NCBI GenBank assembly: GCA_965279205.1
Contig: OZ257144.1
Coordinates: forward strand, 3,844,001-3,908,000
Reading direction: 5' to 3'
DNA: 64,000 nucleotides
Source: UBA7672 sp965279205
GTDB lineage: Bacteria; Pseudomonadota; Alphaproteobacteria; Caulobacterales; Hyphomonadaceae
The notes beneath the pieces are model-generated. The model worked only from the letters and a program-made list of their open reading frames with translations. It was not told the origin of the DNA and made no database searches. The position numbers were made by a program, and so were the translations under genes. This document shows, in pieces, positions 24,786-32,933 of this stretch (within the stretch, counting starts at the first letter, position 1; each line of letters opens with the position of its first letter).

Positions 24786-26098
24786 GCTTCCGCAACTGAC
24801 AGTCCTTCGGCCGACGCCTGCCCCGCCGGTTCTTCACGCATGTCCAGAAGATGGCGCGTGAGTAGTGGGGCGATGCCGATGACGCCGATGCCGGCGCCCA
24901 GCATCACCGTGTTGGTGACGCCGATCGTTTCGGCGACCCAGCCGGCGATCAGGATCGACACGGTCATGCCGATACCGTTGACCACCTGGTTGAAGCCGTT
25001 GGCGCGCGCGAGTTCGTCTTCGGGCAACAGCTTCTGCTGAAGGCTGACGGCCAGGATCGTGAAGATCATGATGCCGAAGTCCCCGAAAAACTGCTGCGCC
25101 ACGAGGAACGGAACCGCCCACTCCTTCAGCGCCGCTGCGGGGATCAGCATCAGGAGGCCGAACACGCTGATGCAGAAGCCGAGTACAAGGGCGGGGCCGA
25201 AGCCGACCATCTTCGCAAGCTTGCGTGCTGTCAGCGAGCCCAGCAGGGCGCTGGCGCCTCCGACCGAGATCACCAGACCGATCACGCCCGGCGTCAGCTT
25301 CAGCTCGCGCAGCAGTAACACCATCAGCGTGGCGAAGAAGAAGCCGGCCGAGATGTACCAGAACGCTGTCGCCGTGATGATGGCGCGCATGGGTGGGCAG
25401 TTCGCGATGGCGCGGAAGCCGACGACGATGTCGTCCCGCAGGACTTTCCAGACGGAAGGGCGGTCCGCGAGTTCGGCTGTCGCCTCTTCCGTCGCCTGCG
25501 CCTGCTGCTTCGGAATCCGCCACAGCCAGAAAGCGGACCACAGGAAAGTGAAGGCGTCGACGATCATCGCGATGGGCGCGGTAAGCAGGTCGATCAGAAG
25601 GCCGGCGGCGCCCGGCCCCGTGAGTTCCGCGATGGATTCTGTCGCCTGCAGGCGCGAGTTGGCCTCGACCAGTTGCTCCTTGCCGACGAGGCGGGGGAGG
25701 ATGGCGACGTCGGCGTTCTGGAACAGGGCGCTGGCCGCCCCAGCCGTTGATGCGAGCAGGCATAGCAGCGGGAAGCTGAGGACGTGGAAATACCACGCGA
25801 TCGGCGTTGCGATCACGACGGCGAAGCGCACGAGGTCCATCCAGACCATCAGGCGGGTCTTGTTGGCGCGCTCGACAAAGCCGCCGCCAAACAGGCCGGC
25901 GAGAACGTAGGGCGCGTAGGTCAGCGCCGAGAGGACGGCCGCCTCCCACGGAGACACGGCCAGCGCGCCCACCGCTATGATGGGCATGGCGGTGCGCGTG
26001 ATGCGGCTGCCGAAGGCCGACAGGATCTGTGCGGTCCACAGGCGATTGAAGTTGGCGTGCCGCCACAGGGGCGAAGAGCGCCTCAGAAATTCGAGCAT
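24782..26098 (-). CDS. MFS transporter (MFS_3/EntS-like exporter family)
   Basis: A 438-residue membrane protein with about 12 hydrophobic segments. It opens LWRHANFNRLWTAQILSAFGSRIT, typical of MFS_3 carriers of the EntS/macrolide efflux type, with GFVERANKTRLMVWMDLVR in loop 2-3 and NRLQATESIAELTGPGAAGLLID in the middle. An exporter role (siderophore or drug) is likely from the family, but the substrate is unknown. Its stop codon shares the palindromic CTAG with the secA stop (convergent, stops overlapping). Confidence 0.85.
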   Translation of the reverse strand: MLEFLRRSSPLWRHANFNRLWTAQILSAFGSRITRTAMPIIAVGALAVSPWEAAVLSALTYAPYVLAGLFGGGFVERANKTRLMVWMDLVRFAVVIATPIAWYFHVLSFPLLCLLASTAGAASALFQNADVAILPRLVGKEQLVEANSRLQATESIAELTGPGAAGLLIDLLTAPIAMIVDAFTFLWSAFWLWRIPKQQAQATEEATAELADRPSVWKVLRDDIVVGFRAIANCPPMRAIITATAFWYISAGFFFATLMVLLLRELKLTPGVIGLVISVGGASALLGSLTARKLAKMVGFGPALVLGFCISVFGLLMLIPAAALKEWAVPFLVAQQFFGDFGIMIFTILAVSLQQKLLPEDELARANGFNQVVNGIGMTVSILIAGWVAETIGVTNTVMLGAGIGVIGIAPLLTRHLLDMREEPAGQASAEGLSVAEA

Positions 26099-26125
26099 TG
26101 GAAGCTTCCGAAACGAGTGTCAGGC

Positions 26126-26186
26126 GCGTGATCCTAAGGATCGCGCAGCGGTGGCATGGACATGCCAGGCCGGGCGTGTTCCCGGC
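26126..26186. repeat. Three successive small hairpins between accA and the MFS gene
   Basis: GCGTGATCC/GGATCGCGC (26126-26146, loop TAA), TGGCATG/CATGCCA (26152-26167, loop GA) and GCCGGG/CCCGGC (26169-26186, six-base loop) occur back to back in the 190-base gap between accA (ending at 26289) and the MFS gene (starting at 26098). The third could terminate accA transcripts; none has a U-tract. No gene seen here. Confidence 0.5.
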
Positions 26187-26288
26187 GCGTACTAGACGGT
26201 GACGACACTCATGGGCGCTCTCCGAAAGGAAGCGGGCGAGCTTCTGATCCCGTTCCGCCTCGAAGTCAATCCGCCTGAGCTCGCTCGT

Positions 26289-27242
26289 TTAGGCGAAGCC
26301 TTCCCGGCCGATAGCGTAGAAACGTTCCTTGCGCTGGGCGCGGAGGTCGTCGGGCGTCATGCCCTGCAGTGTCGCCAGCGCTTCCTCGATCGCATCGCCA
26401 ACCTGTTCCATCGCGACCTTGGGGTCGCGGTGGGCGCCGCCCATGGGCTCCGGCACCACGGCGTCGACGATGCGGAATTTCTCGAGATCCTGCGCGGTGA
26501 TCTTCATCGCCTCGGCGGTGTCCTTCGCGCGCTTGGCGTCATGGAAGAGGATGGACGCGGCGCCTTCAGGCGAGATCACCGAATAGACGGCGTGCTCCAT
26601 CATCAGCACTTTATTTCCGGACGCGAGCGCAACGGCGCCGCCGGAACCGCCCTCGCCGACGATCACCGAGATCATCGGCGTATCGAGCGTGAGGCAGGCT
26701 TCGATCGCGCGCGCCAGAGCTTCGGCCTGGCCGCGCTCCTCCCCGCCTTTGCCCGGGAAGGCGCCCGACGTGTCGACCAGCGCGATGACGGGAAGATTGA
26801 AACGGCCGGCGAGTTCGATCAGGCGCACCGCCTTGCGGTAACCTTCCGGCTTGCCCATGCCGAAATTGTGCTTGAGGCGGGTCTGCGTGTCGCGGCCCTT
26901 CTCATGTCCGATGACGACAACCGGCTTGCCGCGGAAGCGCGCGAGGCCTCCGAGGATGGCGTCGTCATTCATGAACTTGCGATCGCCGGCGAGCTCGACG
27001 AATTCCTCGAACAGGTTCTCGACATAGTCGAGGAAGTGCGGGCGATCGGGATGGCGTGCGACCTGCGTCTTTTGCCAGGCGTTGAGGTGGCTGTAGATGT
27101 GCTCGAGCTGTTTCCCGGCCTTCTCGCGCAGCTTGCCGACTTCGTCCTCGACGGTGGCGCCGCCGGTGGCTTCCAGCTCGGCGATCTTCTTTTCGAGATC
27201 GGCGACGGGCTTTTCGAAGTCGAGATAGGTGGAAATGGCCAT
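26289..27242 (-). CDS. accA: Acetyl-CoA carboxylase carboxyltransferase subunit alpha
   Basis: A 317-residue AccA, the usual size. Seen: the N-terminal MAISTYLDFEKPVADLEKKI helix, HPDRPHFLDYVENLFEEF, VDTSGAFPGKGGEERGQAEAL, VGEGGSGGAVAL and HAVYSVISPEGAASILF. With AccD it transfers carboxyl from biotin to acetyl-CoA to give malonyl-CoA, the first step of fatty-acid synthesis. The ATG at 27242 is the family start; a frame running to 27533 overlaps another candidate gene and is not supported. Confidence 0.95.
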   Translation of the reverse strand: MAISTYLDFEKPVADLEKKIAELEATGGATVEDEVGKLREKAGKQLEHIYSHLNAWQKTQVARHPDRPHFLDYVENLFEEFVELAGDRKFMNDDAILGGLARFRGKPVVVIGHEKGRDTQTRLKHNFGMGKPEGYRKAVRLIELAGRFNLPVIALVDTSGAFPGKGGEERGQAEALARAIEACLTLDTPMISVIVGEGGSGGAVALASGNKVLMMEHAVYSVISPEGAASILFHDAKRAKDTAEAMKITAQDLEKFRIVDAVVPEPMGGAHRDPKVAMEQVGDAIEEALATLQGMTPDDLRAQRKERFYAIGREGFA

Positions 27243-27294
27243 GGCAGGCTCCGGGATTCGATGCGCGGAGAGGTATATCCGGCGGCTGGCAGGG

Positions 27295-27513
27295 TCAAAT
27301 GGGCCTTTCAGCATTGGTAAATGGCCAGTCTGAACTGAAATTTCCGACGCCACCGACGCACAGGCCTCGACGGGTCGCGGACCAGGCGTCCGCCGCGTCG
27401 GCCTCGGCTTCCGCCTCTTCCTCCATCCTGTGGAAGATCTCGTCCTGGACCTCATGCATTTCGGCGGGCCAGAAATCGGCATTGCAGCAAACGACTTGCG
27501 GTGGGTGGCGCAT
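27295..27513 (-). CDS. Possible small acidic protein coupled to the Hsp70-like gene
   Basis: A 72-codon frame whose ATG directly follows the TGA of the Hsp70-like gene (TGAATG), so re-initiation would translate it. Residues about 19-42 are strongly acidic (MHEVQDEIFHRMEEEAEAEA), and the first 45 codons are rich in G/C at the third position like real genes here; the last 25 codons are less so. No family recognised. It could be a true small partner of the chaperone-like protein or a chance frame. Confidence 0.4.
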   Translation of the reverse strand: MRHPPQVVCCNADFWPAEMHEVQDEIFHRMEEEAEAEADAADAWSATRRGLCVGGVGNFSSDWPFTNAERPI

Positions 27514-28809
27514 TCACACAGCCCAGCGGTCAATGTCCTGCTCTCGTCCGATCAGTGAAAGCCCGTAGGCGATCGAAACGAGCTGGTCGCCGGTCTCGAT
27601 CTTCGCGGCGCCGAACCGGGCTTCGAATTGCGCGCGTACCGCAGGCACGAAGGAAGAGCCTCCGGTCAGGAAGACGCGGTCGACCTGGGTTTCGGCCAAG
27701 CCGGCCTCGCGCAGCGCGCGGTCGACGCAGGCGTCTATCTCGGCAAGTTCGGGCGCGATCCATTTTTCAAAGTCCGAGCGCAGAATCGTCCGCTCGATAT
27801 CGACGCCGGCGACGTGGAGCGAAAGCTTGCCCGCGTCCGCATGCGATAACTGCATCTTCGCGGCGGACACAGCGCGATACATCGCATAGCCGGCGTCGGC
27901 ATCCAGGAAGGCGAGGAAGGCGCGGATGCGGTCAGGATCGAGGCTGTCGCGCAGGAGCTGTTGCAGATCGCGATAGTCGCGCGAATGGCGCATCATCGAG
28001 AGTTCGTTCCAGCGGCCGAATTTCTCGAAGTAGGCGTTCGGCACGGGAAGAGGCTTGCCCCAGCTCATGAACTCGGAGCCCTTCCCGAACGCGCGCGCCA
28101 CGACCCGATCGATGATGCGATAATCGAAGGCGTCGCCCGCCACGCCGACGCCCGTGTGCGCCAGCGGCTTGTAGTCGAGCCCGGACGGACCGACGGAAAA
28201 CCTCACAACGGAGAAGTCGCTCGTGCCGCCGCCGAAATCGGCGACAAGAATTGTCGCATCGGACTTCAGGCGCTGCGCAAAGAAGTAGGCGGCGGCGACC
28301 GGTTCGTAGACATGGTGGATTTCCTCGAAGCCCACGGCGCGCAAGGCGGCTTCGTATCGCGTGCGCGCCAGCTTTTCGTCCGGCGATGCGCCTGCGAAGC
28401 TCACTGGCCGGCCGATCACAACACGTTTGGGAAAATCGACGCCGGCGTGGCCACGCATCTGCTTGAGGAAACTCGCCAGCAAGTCCTCGAATTTCAGGCG
28501 GCGGTTGTAGATCAGCGTGTCCGTGAAGAGCGGACTGGCGGCGAACGTCTTGAATGACTGGATGAAGCGGCAGTCTCCCGCCAGCTCCACGAACTGGTCG
28601 ATCGCCCACGGGCCCGCATCGACATGAGTTCGCCGCCCCGCTGAGTCATCGGTTTCCGAGAAGCAGAGGACCGAGCGGAATGCATCGAACGCTTCGCCGC
28701 CATGAGCGAAATGCACGGCCTCGACCTGTCCCTCATTTGGACCCTCCGCGTTGACCATCGTGGCAACAGTGTTTGTCGTGCCGAAATCGAGGCCGATCGA
28801 CAGGGTCAT
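27514..28809 (-). CDS. Hsp70-fold ATPase without substrate-binding domain (YegD-like)
   Basis: A 431-residue actin/Hsp70-fold protein. The N-terminus IGLDFGTTNTVATMV is phosphate loop 1, ILVADFGGGTSDFSVVRF is phosphate loop 2 and VFLTGGSSFVPAVRAQFEARF the adenosine motif. It ends there: no beta-sandwich substrate domain, which matches E. coli YegD rather than DnaK. YegD-like proteins are putative chaperones with unknown clients. The ATG at 28809 begins the first strand; a longer frame to 29538 has no support. Divergent from a GST gene; a small frame follows immediately. Confidence 0.88.
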   Translation of the reverse strand: MTLSIGLDFGTTNTVATMVNAEGPNEGQVEAVHFAHGGEAFDAFRSVLCFSETDDSAGRRTHVDAGPWAIDQFVELAGDCRFIQSFKTFAASPLFTDTLIYNRRLKFEDLLASFLKQMRGHAGVDFPKRVVIGRPVSFAGASPDEKLARTRYEAALRAVGFEEIHHVYEPVAAAYFFAQRLKSDATILVADFGGGTSDFSVVRFSVGPSGLDYKPLAHTGVGVAGDAFDYRIIDRVVARAFGKGSEFMSWGKPLPVPNAYFEKFGRWNELSMMRHSRDYRDLQQLLRDSLDPDRIRAFLAFLDADAGYAMYRAVSAAKMQLSHADAGKLSLHVAGVDIERTILRSDFEKWIAPELAEIDACVDRALREAGLAETQVDRVFLTGGSSFVPAVRAQFEARFGAAKIETGDQLVSIAYGLSLIGREQDIDRWAV

Positions 28810-29023
28810 GGCGCAAATCCGGGCGAAACGCTGCAACGCAGAGGCCGCATCTCGCGGGGGTCGCTTGGTGATACCGAGCCTGCGCAAAGTCAAGCTTCTG
28901 TGGGCTTGCGCCGCCTTGCCAGAACCGCGCCGCTCGCCAGAACGCCAATCCTGGAAATAATGTGGGAGCATGTAGAATCGGAGCCAGGCCGTTCGTCCTG
29001 AGGTCAGACAAGGAGAGTGACCT

Positions 29024-29095
29024 ATGCGGAAAACCGTCGCCGGCGCCCGGGTTTTCATGGACGGCGCCGCGCAATCACCGGGAGCGTTCCAGTGA
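29024..29095 (+). CDS. Possible 23-codon leader peptide upstream of a GST gene
   Basis: ATG at 29024 is preceded by AAGGAG eight bases upstream, the best ribosome-binding site in the region. The frame (MRKTVAGARVFMDGAAQSPG, then AFQ) stops at TGA 29093-29095, which overlaps the GTG start of the GST gene as GTGA. The layout suits translational coupling. No similarity recognised; the peptide may have no function beyond delivering ribosomes to the GTG start. Confidence 0.4.
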   Translation: MRKTVAGARVFMDGAAQSPGAFQ

Positions 29096-29757
29096 CCCCC
29101 ACCATCACCGCGTTCGAAGCGTCGCCCGATCGGGGCCAGGGGCTCGCCCGTGACACGCGGGTTCGCTGGGCGCTTGAAGAAGTGGGGCAGCCCTATGAGG
29201 TTCGGCTTGTTTCGTTCAAGGCGATGAAGGAGCCCGCGCATCTGGCGCTCAATCCGTTCGGCCAGATCCCGACCTATGAGGAAGGCGATCTTGCCCTGTT
29301 CGAGACAGGATCGATCATCATCCATATCGCTGGGCGCCATGCGGGCCTGCTGCCGCCAGACACCGGCGAAGGCGCCAATGCCCGGGCGCGGGCGATCACC
29401 TGGATGTTCGCCGCGGTCAATTCGGTGGAGCCGCCAATCCTTGAACTCGCGAACACAAAGCTTCTGGAGGGCGACAAGCCCTGGACCAGGGAGCGCATGC
29501 CTTTGGTCGTGGATCGCGTCCGCGCCAGGTTGCAGCAACTATCCGCTCACCTTGGCGGCGCCGACTGGCTCGACGGCGCCTTCAGCGCCGGCGACCTGAT
29601 GATGGTGCATGTGCTGCAGCGGCTGAAACCATCTGGCATCCTCAGCGAATACCCGAACCTTGCCGCCTATATCGCCCGCGCCGAAGCGCGGCCCGCCTAC
29701 AAGCGGGCTTTCGAAGCGCAACTGGCCGTATTCACCGGCAAGCCGCCGGCCGGCTGA
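29092..29757 (+). CDS. Glutathione S-transferase family protein
   Basis: A 221-residue GST. Thioredoxin-like domain about 1-85 with VRWALEEVGQPYEVRLVSF, the cis-Pro segment NPFGQIPTYEEGDLALFETGSIIIHIA (ES replaced by ETGS) and then an all-helical domain ending FTGKPPAG. The GTG start at 29092 has GGGAG seven bases upstream and overlaps the stop of a possible leader peptide. The RDTRVRWALEE opening resembles a proteobacterial GST group of unknown substrate. Confidence 0.87.
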   Translation: MTPTITAFEASPDRGQGLARDTRVRWALEEVGQPYEVRLVSFKAMKEPAHLALNPFGQIPTYEEGDLALFETGSIIIHIAGRHAGLLPPDTGEGANARARAITWMFAAVNSVEPPILELANTKLLEGDKPWTRERMPLVVDRVRARLQQLSAHLGGADWLDGAFSAGDLMMVHVLQRLKPSGILSEYPNLAAYIARAEARPAYKRAFEAQLAVFTGKPPAG

Positions 29758-29949
29758 CAAAGTCCTCTCGGGCGGTCATGCGTTCGACCGTCACCGCGAT
29801 TGAATAGCATAGCACCCTATCATTTCGGTTTTCTTGACCCCGGCGCGCGAGTGCTGGGTCGCTCGCGCGGAAGCGTCGAGCCCGCCGGGGGGCGGTGGGG
29901 AATCGGCGCGCGGCGCTCGTCGCTGCAGCGGGCAGTCAGGGGAAATACG

Positions 29950-30471
29950 ATGGCTGTTTCACTGGAAAGGCTCAAGGTTCTCGTCGTCGACGACAACCCT
30001 CACATGGTCAGCATCGTCAAAACGATCCTTAGAGGTTTCGGAATCAACAGCATCTACGACGCACGCGACGGCGCCGACGCGCGCAGGACCATCCGCGATA
30101 TCCAGTTCGACCTGATCATTGCCGACTTCGCGATGAAGCCCATGGACGGATGCGAATTCACCCGGCAGCTCCGGTGTGATGAAACCTGCGCCAACCGTTT
30201 CGTGCCGATCATCATGCTGTCCGCCTATGCGGAGAGATCGAAAGTGGAAAGCGCTCGCGACTCAGGCATCACCGAGTTCTGCGCCAAGCCGGTGACTGTC
30301 AGCGAGCTGTACCGGAAGTTTGTCCTGGTGACGAACTCGCCTCGGCCCTTTGTGCGTACAAAAGCCTATTCCGGGCCGGACCGCCGCCGCCGCAAGGAAA
30401 GCATGCATGACGGGCCGGAGCGGCGCGAACACGGGGCCGAGTTTCCGGACGCCATGAAAGCGCGGGCCTGA
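29950..30471 (+). CDS. Single-domain CheY-like response regulator with basic tail
   Basis: A 173-residue protein. The receiver domain (about 8-130) has the acidic pair D14 D15 (VLVVDDNPHMV), phospho-acceptor D59 (LIIADFAMKPMDG), the T/S at LSAY and the lysine in FCAKPV. The tail (about 135-173) is basic with SGPDRRRRKES, a feature shared by several alphaproteobacterial CheY-like regulators. No output domain, so it probably acts by protein contacts, for example on flagella, a kinase or a phosphorelay. No cognate kinase is adjacent. GGGGAAATACG precedes the ATG at 29950. Confidence 0.9.
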   Translation: MAVSLERLKVLVVDDNPHMVSIVKTILRGFGINSIYDARDGADARRTIRDIQFDLIIADFAMKPMDGCEFTRQLRCDETCANRFVPIIMLSAYAERSKVESARDSGITEFCAKPVTVSELYRKFVLVTNSPRPFVRTKAYSGPDRRRRKESMHDGPERREHGAEFPDAMKARA

Positions 30472-30478
30472 CGTCAGT

Positions 30479-30985
30479 CTATCTGGCACCCTTCGCCGTG
30501 CGCGATTTGGGAGGCGGCTCAAGCTGGCGCGACAGCGTGCGAAGAACCCGCAGCGTTGCTTCCAGGTCCTCGTCGCTCACCGTGGCAAAAAGCTCGTCGC
30601 GCAGCTGCGCCGCCGTCCGGTCGATTTCAGCGAGGACATCCCTGCCCTTCGGCCGCAGGGAGATTATCTTCGCGCGGCGGTCGTCGGACGCGGCGTCGCG
30701 GAAAATCAGACCCTGATGCTCCAGTGCGTCGAGCAGACGGACAAGCGTGGGCCCGCGAACGCCGACACGTTCGGCCAGGTCCGTTTGCGTGATGCCTTTC
30801 TTGGCGTCCGCAATCATGTAGAGCGTGGTCCATCGCGCGTCGGTCTGACCCATCGCCTTCGCGCGCTCGATGAAGCGCGCCCGCCAGAGTCTTCCGACAA
30901 GGATGATCTTGAAGGCTACCGAGAACTGGATTTCGTCCCTGCGGTTTCCGGACGAATGCGTCCGGGAAGCATCCGTACGTGGCAA
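30479..30985 (-). CDS. MarR-family transcriptional regulator
   Basis: A 168-residue winged-helix regulator. The DNA-binding part reads GITQTDLAERVGVRGPTLVR, LLDALEHQGLIFRDAASDDRRAKIISLRPKG, with the wing DDRRAK typical of MarR. The N-terminal helix (FKIILVGRLWRARFIERAKAMG) and C-terminal helix (LRVLRTLSRQLE) form the dimer interface. The start is TTG at 30985, supported by GAAGGGA seven bases upstream and lack of a better start. It could control the GMC oxidoreductase gene behind it; a candidate inverted repeat lies at 31049-31069. Confidence 0.88.
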   Translation of the reverse strand: MPRTDASRTHSSGNRRDEIQFSVAFKIILVGRLWRARFIERAKAMGQTDARWTTLYMIADAKKGITQTDLAERVGVRGPTLVRLLDALEHQGLIFRDAASDDRRAKIISLRPKGRDVLAEIDRTAAQLRDELFATVSDEDLEATLRVLRTLSRQLEPPPKSRTAKGAR

Positions 30986-31048
30986 GGCGGTTCCCTTCCG
31001 ATGGTCGTCAAGGCCAACCTCCTTGAGTCGTTCGGGACAATCTGTGCT

Positions 31049-31069
31049 GATTGCATCTACTGCGCAATC
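31049..31069. promoter_or_regulatory. Candidate MarR operator (inverted repeat)
   Basis: GATTGC (31049-31054) and GCAATC (31064-31069) are inverted around nine bases, 64 bases upstream of the marR start in the 187-base gap between marR and the GMC gene. The arms are short, so chance is possible. Confidence 0.3.
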
Positions 31070-31172
31070 TGCCGTGCGCGTTCACCCACTCCGGAGATGA
31101 TCGAGGCTTAACTCATGTTGGTGACGCGCCGGCTGCTTCTCCCCCCGGGGAGTGAGGAGATGTCGCGGGCGC

Positions 31173-32786
31173 TCAGCCCTTCGCATCTTCCAGCAGCATC
31201 GCGGCGCCCTTCTCTGCGATCATGATGGTGGGAGAGTTGGTGTTGCCGCTGGTGATGCGCGGCATGACCGAGGCGTCGATGACGCGCAGGCCCTCTATGC
31301 CGATGACGCGCAGGCGCTCGTCGACAACGGCTGTGGGATCGCTCGCCTGCCCCATCCTGGCGGTGCCAACGGGATGGAAGATGGTAGTGCCGATATCGCC
31401 GGCGGCCTTCGAAAGATCAGCATCGGACTGGAGGCTGTCGCCGGGAAGGTATTCCTCCGGCGAGAAGCGTTTCAGGGCGGGCTGGTCGACGATCCTGCGC
31501 ACGAGCCGGATGGATTCGACTGCGGTGATACGGTCGGTCTCTGTTGCGAGATAGTTCGGCTGGATCGACGGCGCGACTTCGGGATCAGGCGAGATCGCGT
31601 GAATGCCGCCGCGGCTGTCGGGACGCAGATTGCACACGCTGATCGTGATGGCGGGAAAGCGGAACATCGGCTCGCCGAATTTCGGCAGGGCGAGCGGCTG
31701 GACATGGAACTGCACATTCGGCGTCGCGTGGCGTTCGTTCGTCTTCGCGAAGGCGCCCATCTGCGAGGGAGCCATCGTCATCGGACCACGGCGGCGCAGC
31801 GCATAGTCGGCGGCCATCAGCGGGCGGCGGAAAAGGTTTGCGTACTGCTCGTTGAGCGTCGGAACGCCGGTGACCCTGTAGATCGGGCGGAGCTGGAGAT
31901 GGTCCTGCAGGTTTTCGCCGACGCCGGGGGCGTGGCGGACGACAGGCAGGCCAAGCTTGCGGATGCGTTCGCCATCGCCGATGCCGGAGAGTTCGAGCAG
32001 CTTTGGCGTCTGCACCGCGCCCGTGGCGAGGATGATGTTGGGCGCACGCGAGACGTGGTGCTCGACATCGTGTCCCCTCTCGCGGAACCAGGAGACGCCG
32101 AGCGCGCGGCCGTTCTGGATGATGACGTTCTCGACGAAGACTTTCGTGGCGAGCCTGAGATTGGGCCGCTCCAGCGCCGGCTTGAGGAAGCCGCGCGCGG
32201 TCGACCAGCGGCGGCCCATCTTCTGGTTGACCTGGAAATAGCCAACGCCGGTGTTGTCGCCGGTGTTGAAGTCCGCGACTTTCGGGATGCCTGCGCTTTC
32301 GGCGGCGTCGGCGAAGGCGTCGAGCACGGCCCAGCGCATGCGCGGATGCTCGACGCGCCATTCGCCGCCCGCGCCATGATGCTCGTTCGGCTCGACGTGA
32401 TCCTGATGCTTGAGGAAGAAGGGCTTCACATCGTCCCAGCCCCAGCCGGTGAGGCCGAGCTGGCGCCAGCCGTCATAGTCAGCAGCCTGGCCGCGCATGT
32501 AGATCATCGCGTTGATGGCGGAGGAGCCGCCGATCACTTTTCCTCTGGGATAGTCCAGCTTGCGGCCGTTGAGGCCGGGGACAGGATCAGTCTCGAACAT
32601 CCAGTCGGCGCGCGGATTGCCGATGGCGAAGAGATAGCCGACCGGGATGTGGAACCAGATCCAGTCGTCCTTGCCGCCGGCCTCGAGCAGCAGGACGCGG
32701 TTCTTCGGATCGGCCGACAGCCGGTTGGCGAGCACGCAGCCGGCCGACCCGGCGCCGACGATGATGTAGTCGTAGCTCTCGCTCAT
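31173..32786 (-). CDS. GMC-family FAD oxidoreductase (choline/alcohol dehydrogenase-like)
   Basis: A 537-residue flavoenzyme. Dinucleotide fold at the N-terminus: YDYIIVGAGSAGCVLANRLS and LLLEAGG; GMC signature 1 GGSSAINAMIYMRGQAADYD and signature 2 GAVQTPKLLELSGIG; the C-terminal active-site His in FHPVGTARMG and the N in SGNTNSPTIMIAEKGA. It oxidises a primary or secondary alcohol (choline dehydrogenase-like); the exact substrate cannot be told. No betaine aldehyde dehydrogenase is near, so osmoprotection is not implied. The start ATG is at 32786. Confidence 0.9.
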   Translation of the reverse strand: MSESYDYIIVGAGSAGCVLANRLSADPKNRVLLLEAGGKDDWIWFHIPVGYLFAIGNPRADWMFETDPVPGLNGRKLDYPRGKVIGGSSAINAMIYMRGQAADYDGWRQLGLTGWGWDDVKPFFLKHQDHVEPNEHHGAGGEWRVEHPRMRWAVLDAFADAAESAGIPKVADFNTGDNTGVGYFQVNQKMGRRWSTARGFLKPALERPNLRLATKVFVENVIIQNGRALGVSWFRERGHDVEHHVSRAPNIILATGAVQTPKLLELSGIGDGERIRKLGLPVVRHAPGVGENLQDHLQLRPIYRVTGVPTLNEQYANLFRRPLMAADYALRRRGPMTMAPSQMGAFAKTNERHATPNVQFHVQPLALPKFGEPMFRFPAITISVCNLRPDSRGGIHAISPDPEVAPSIQPNYLATETDRITAVESIRLVRRIVDQPALKRFSPEEYLPGDSLQSDADLSKAAGDIGTTIFHPVGTARMGQASDPTAVVDERLRVIGIEGLRVIDASVMPRITSGNTNSPTIMIAEKGAAMLLEDAKG

Positions 32787-32933
32787 GCGCTGACATTCAC
32801 CTGGCGAGGTAAACGATCAACCCCATTCCCGCGCCGGTTTAGAGCACGTTGACCGGGCGGCACGCTTGACCGCGCGGCCGGGGCTTCCCATCGTCCCCTA
32901 AAACATGGGTCGGGCAAAACACGGGAGGATGTG

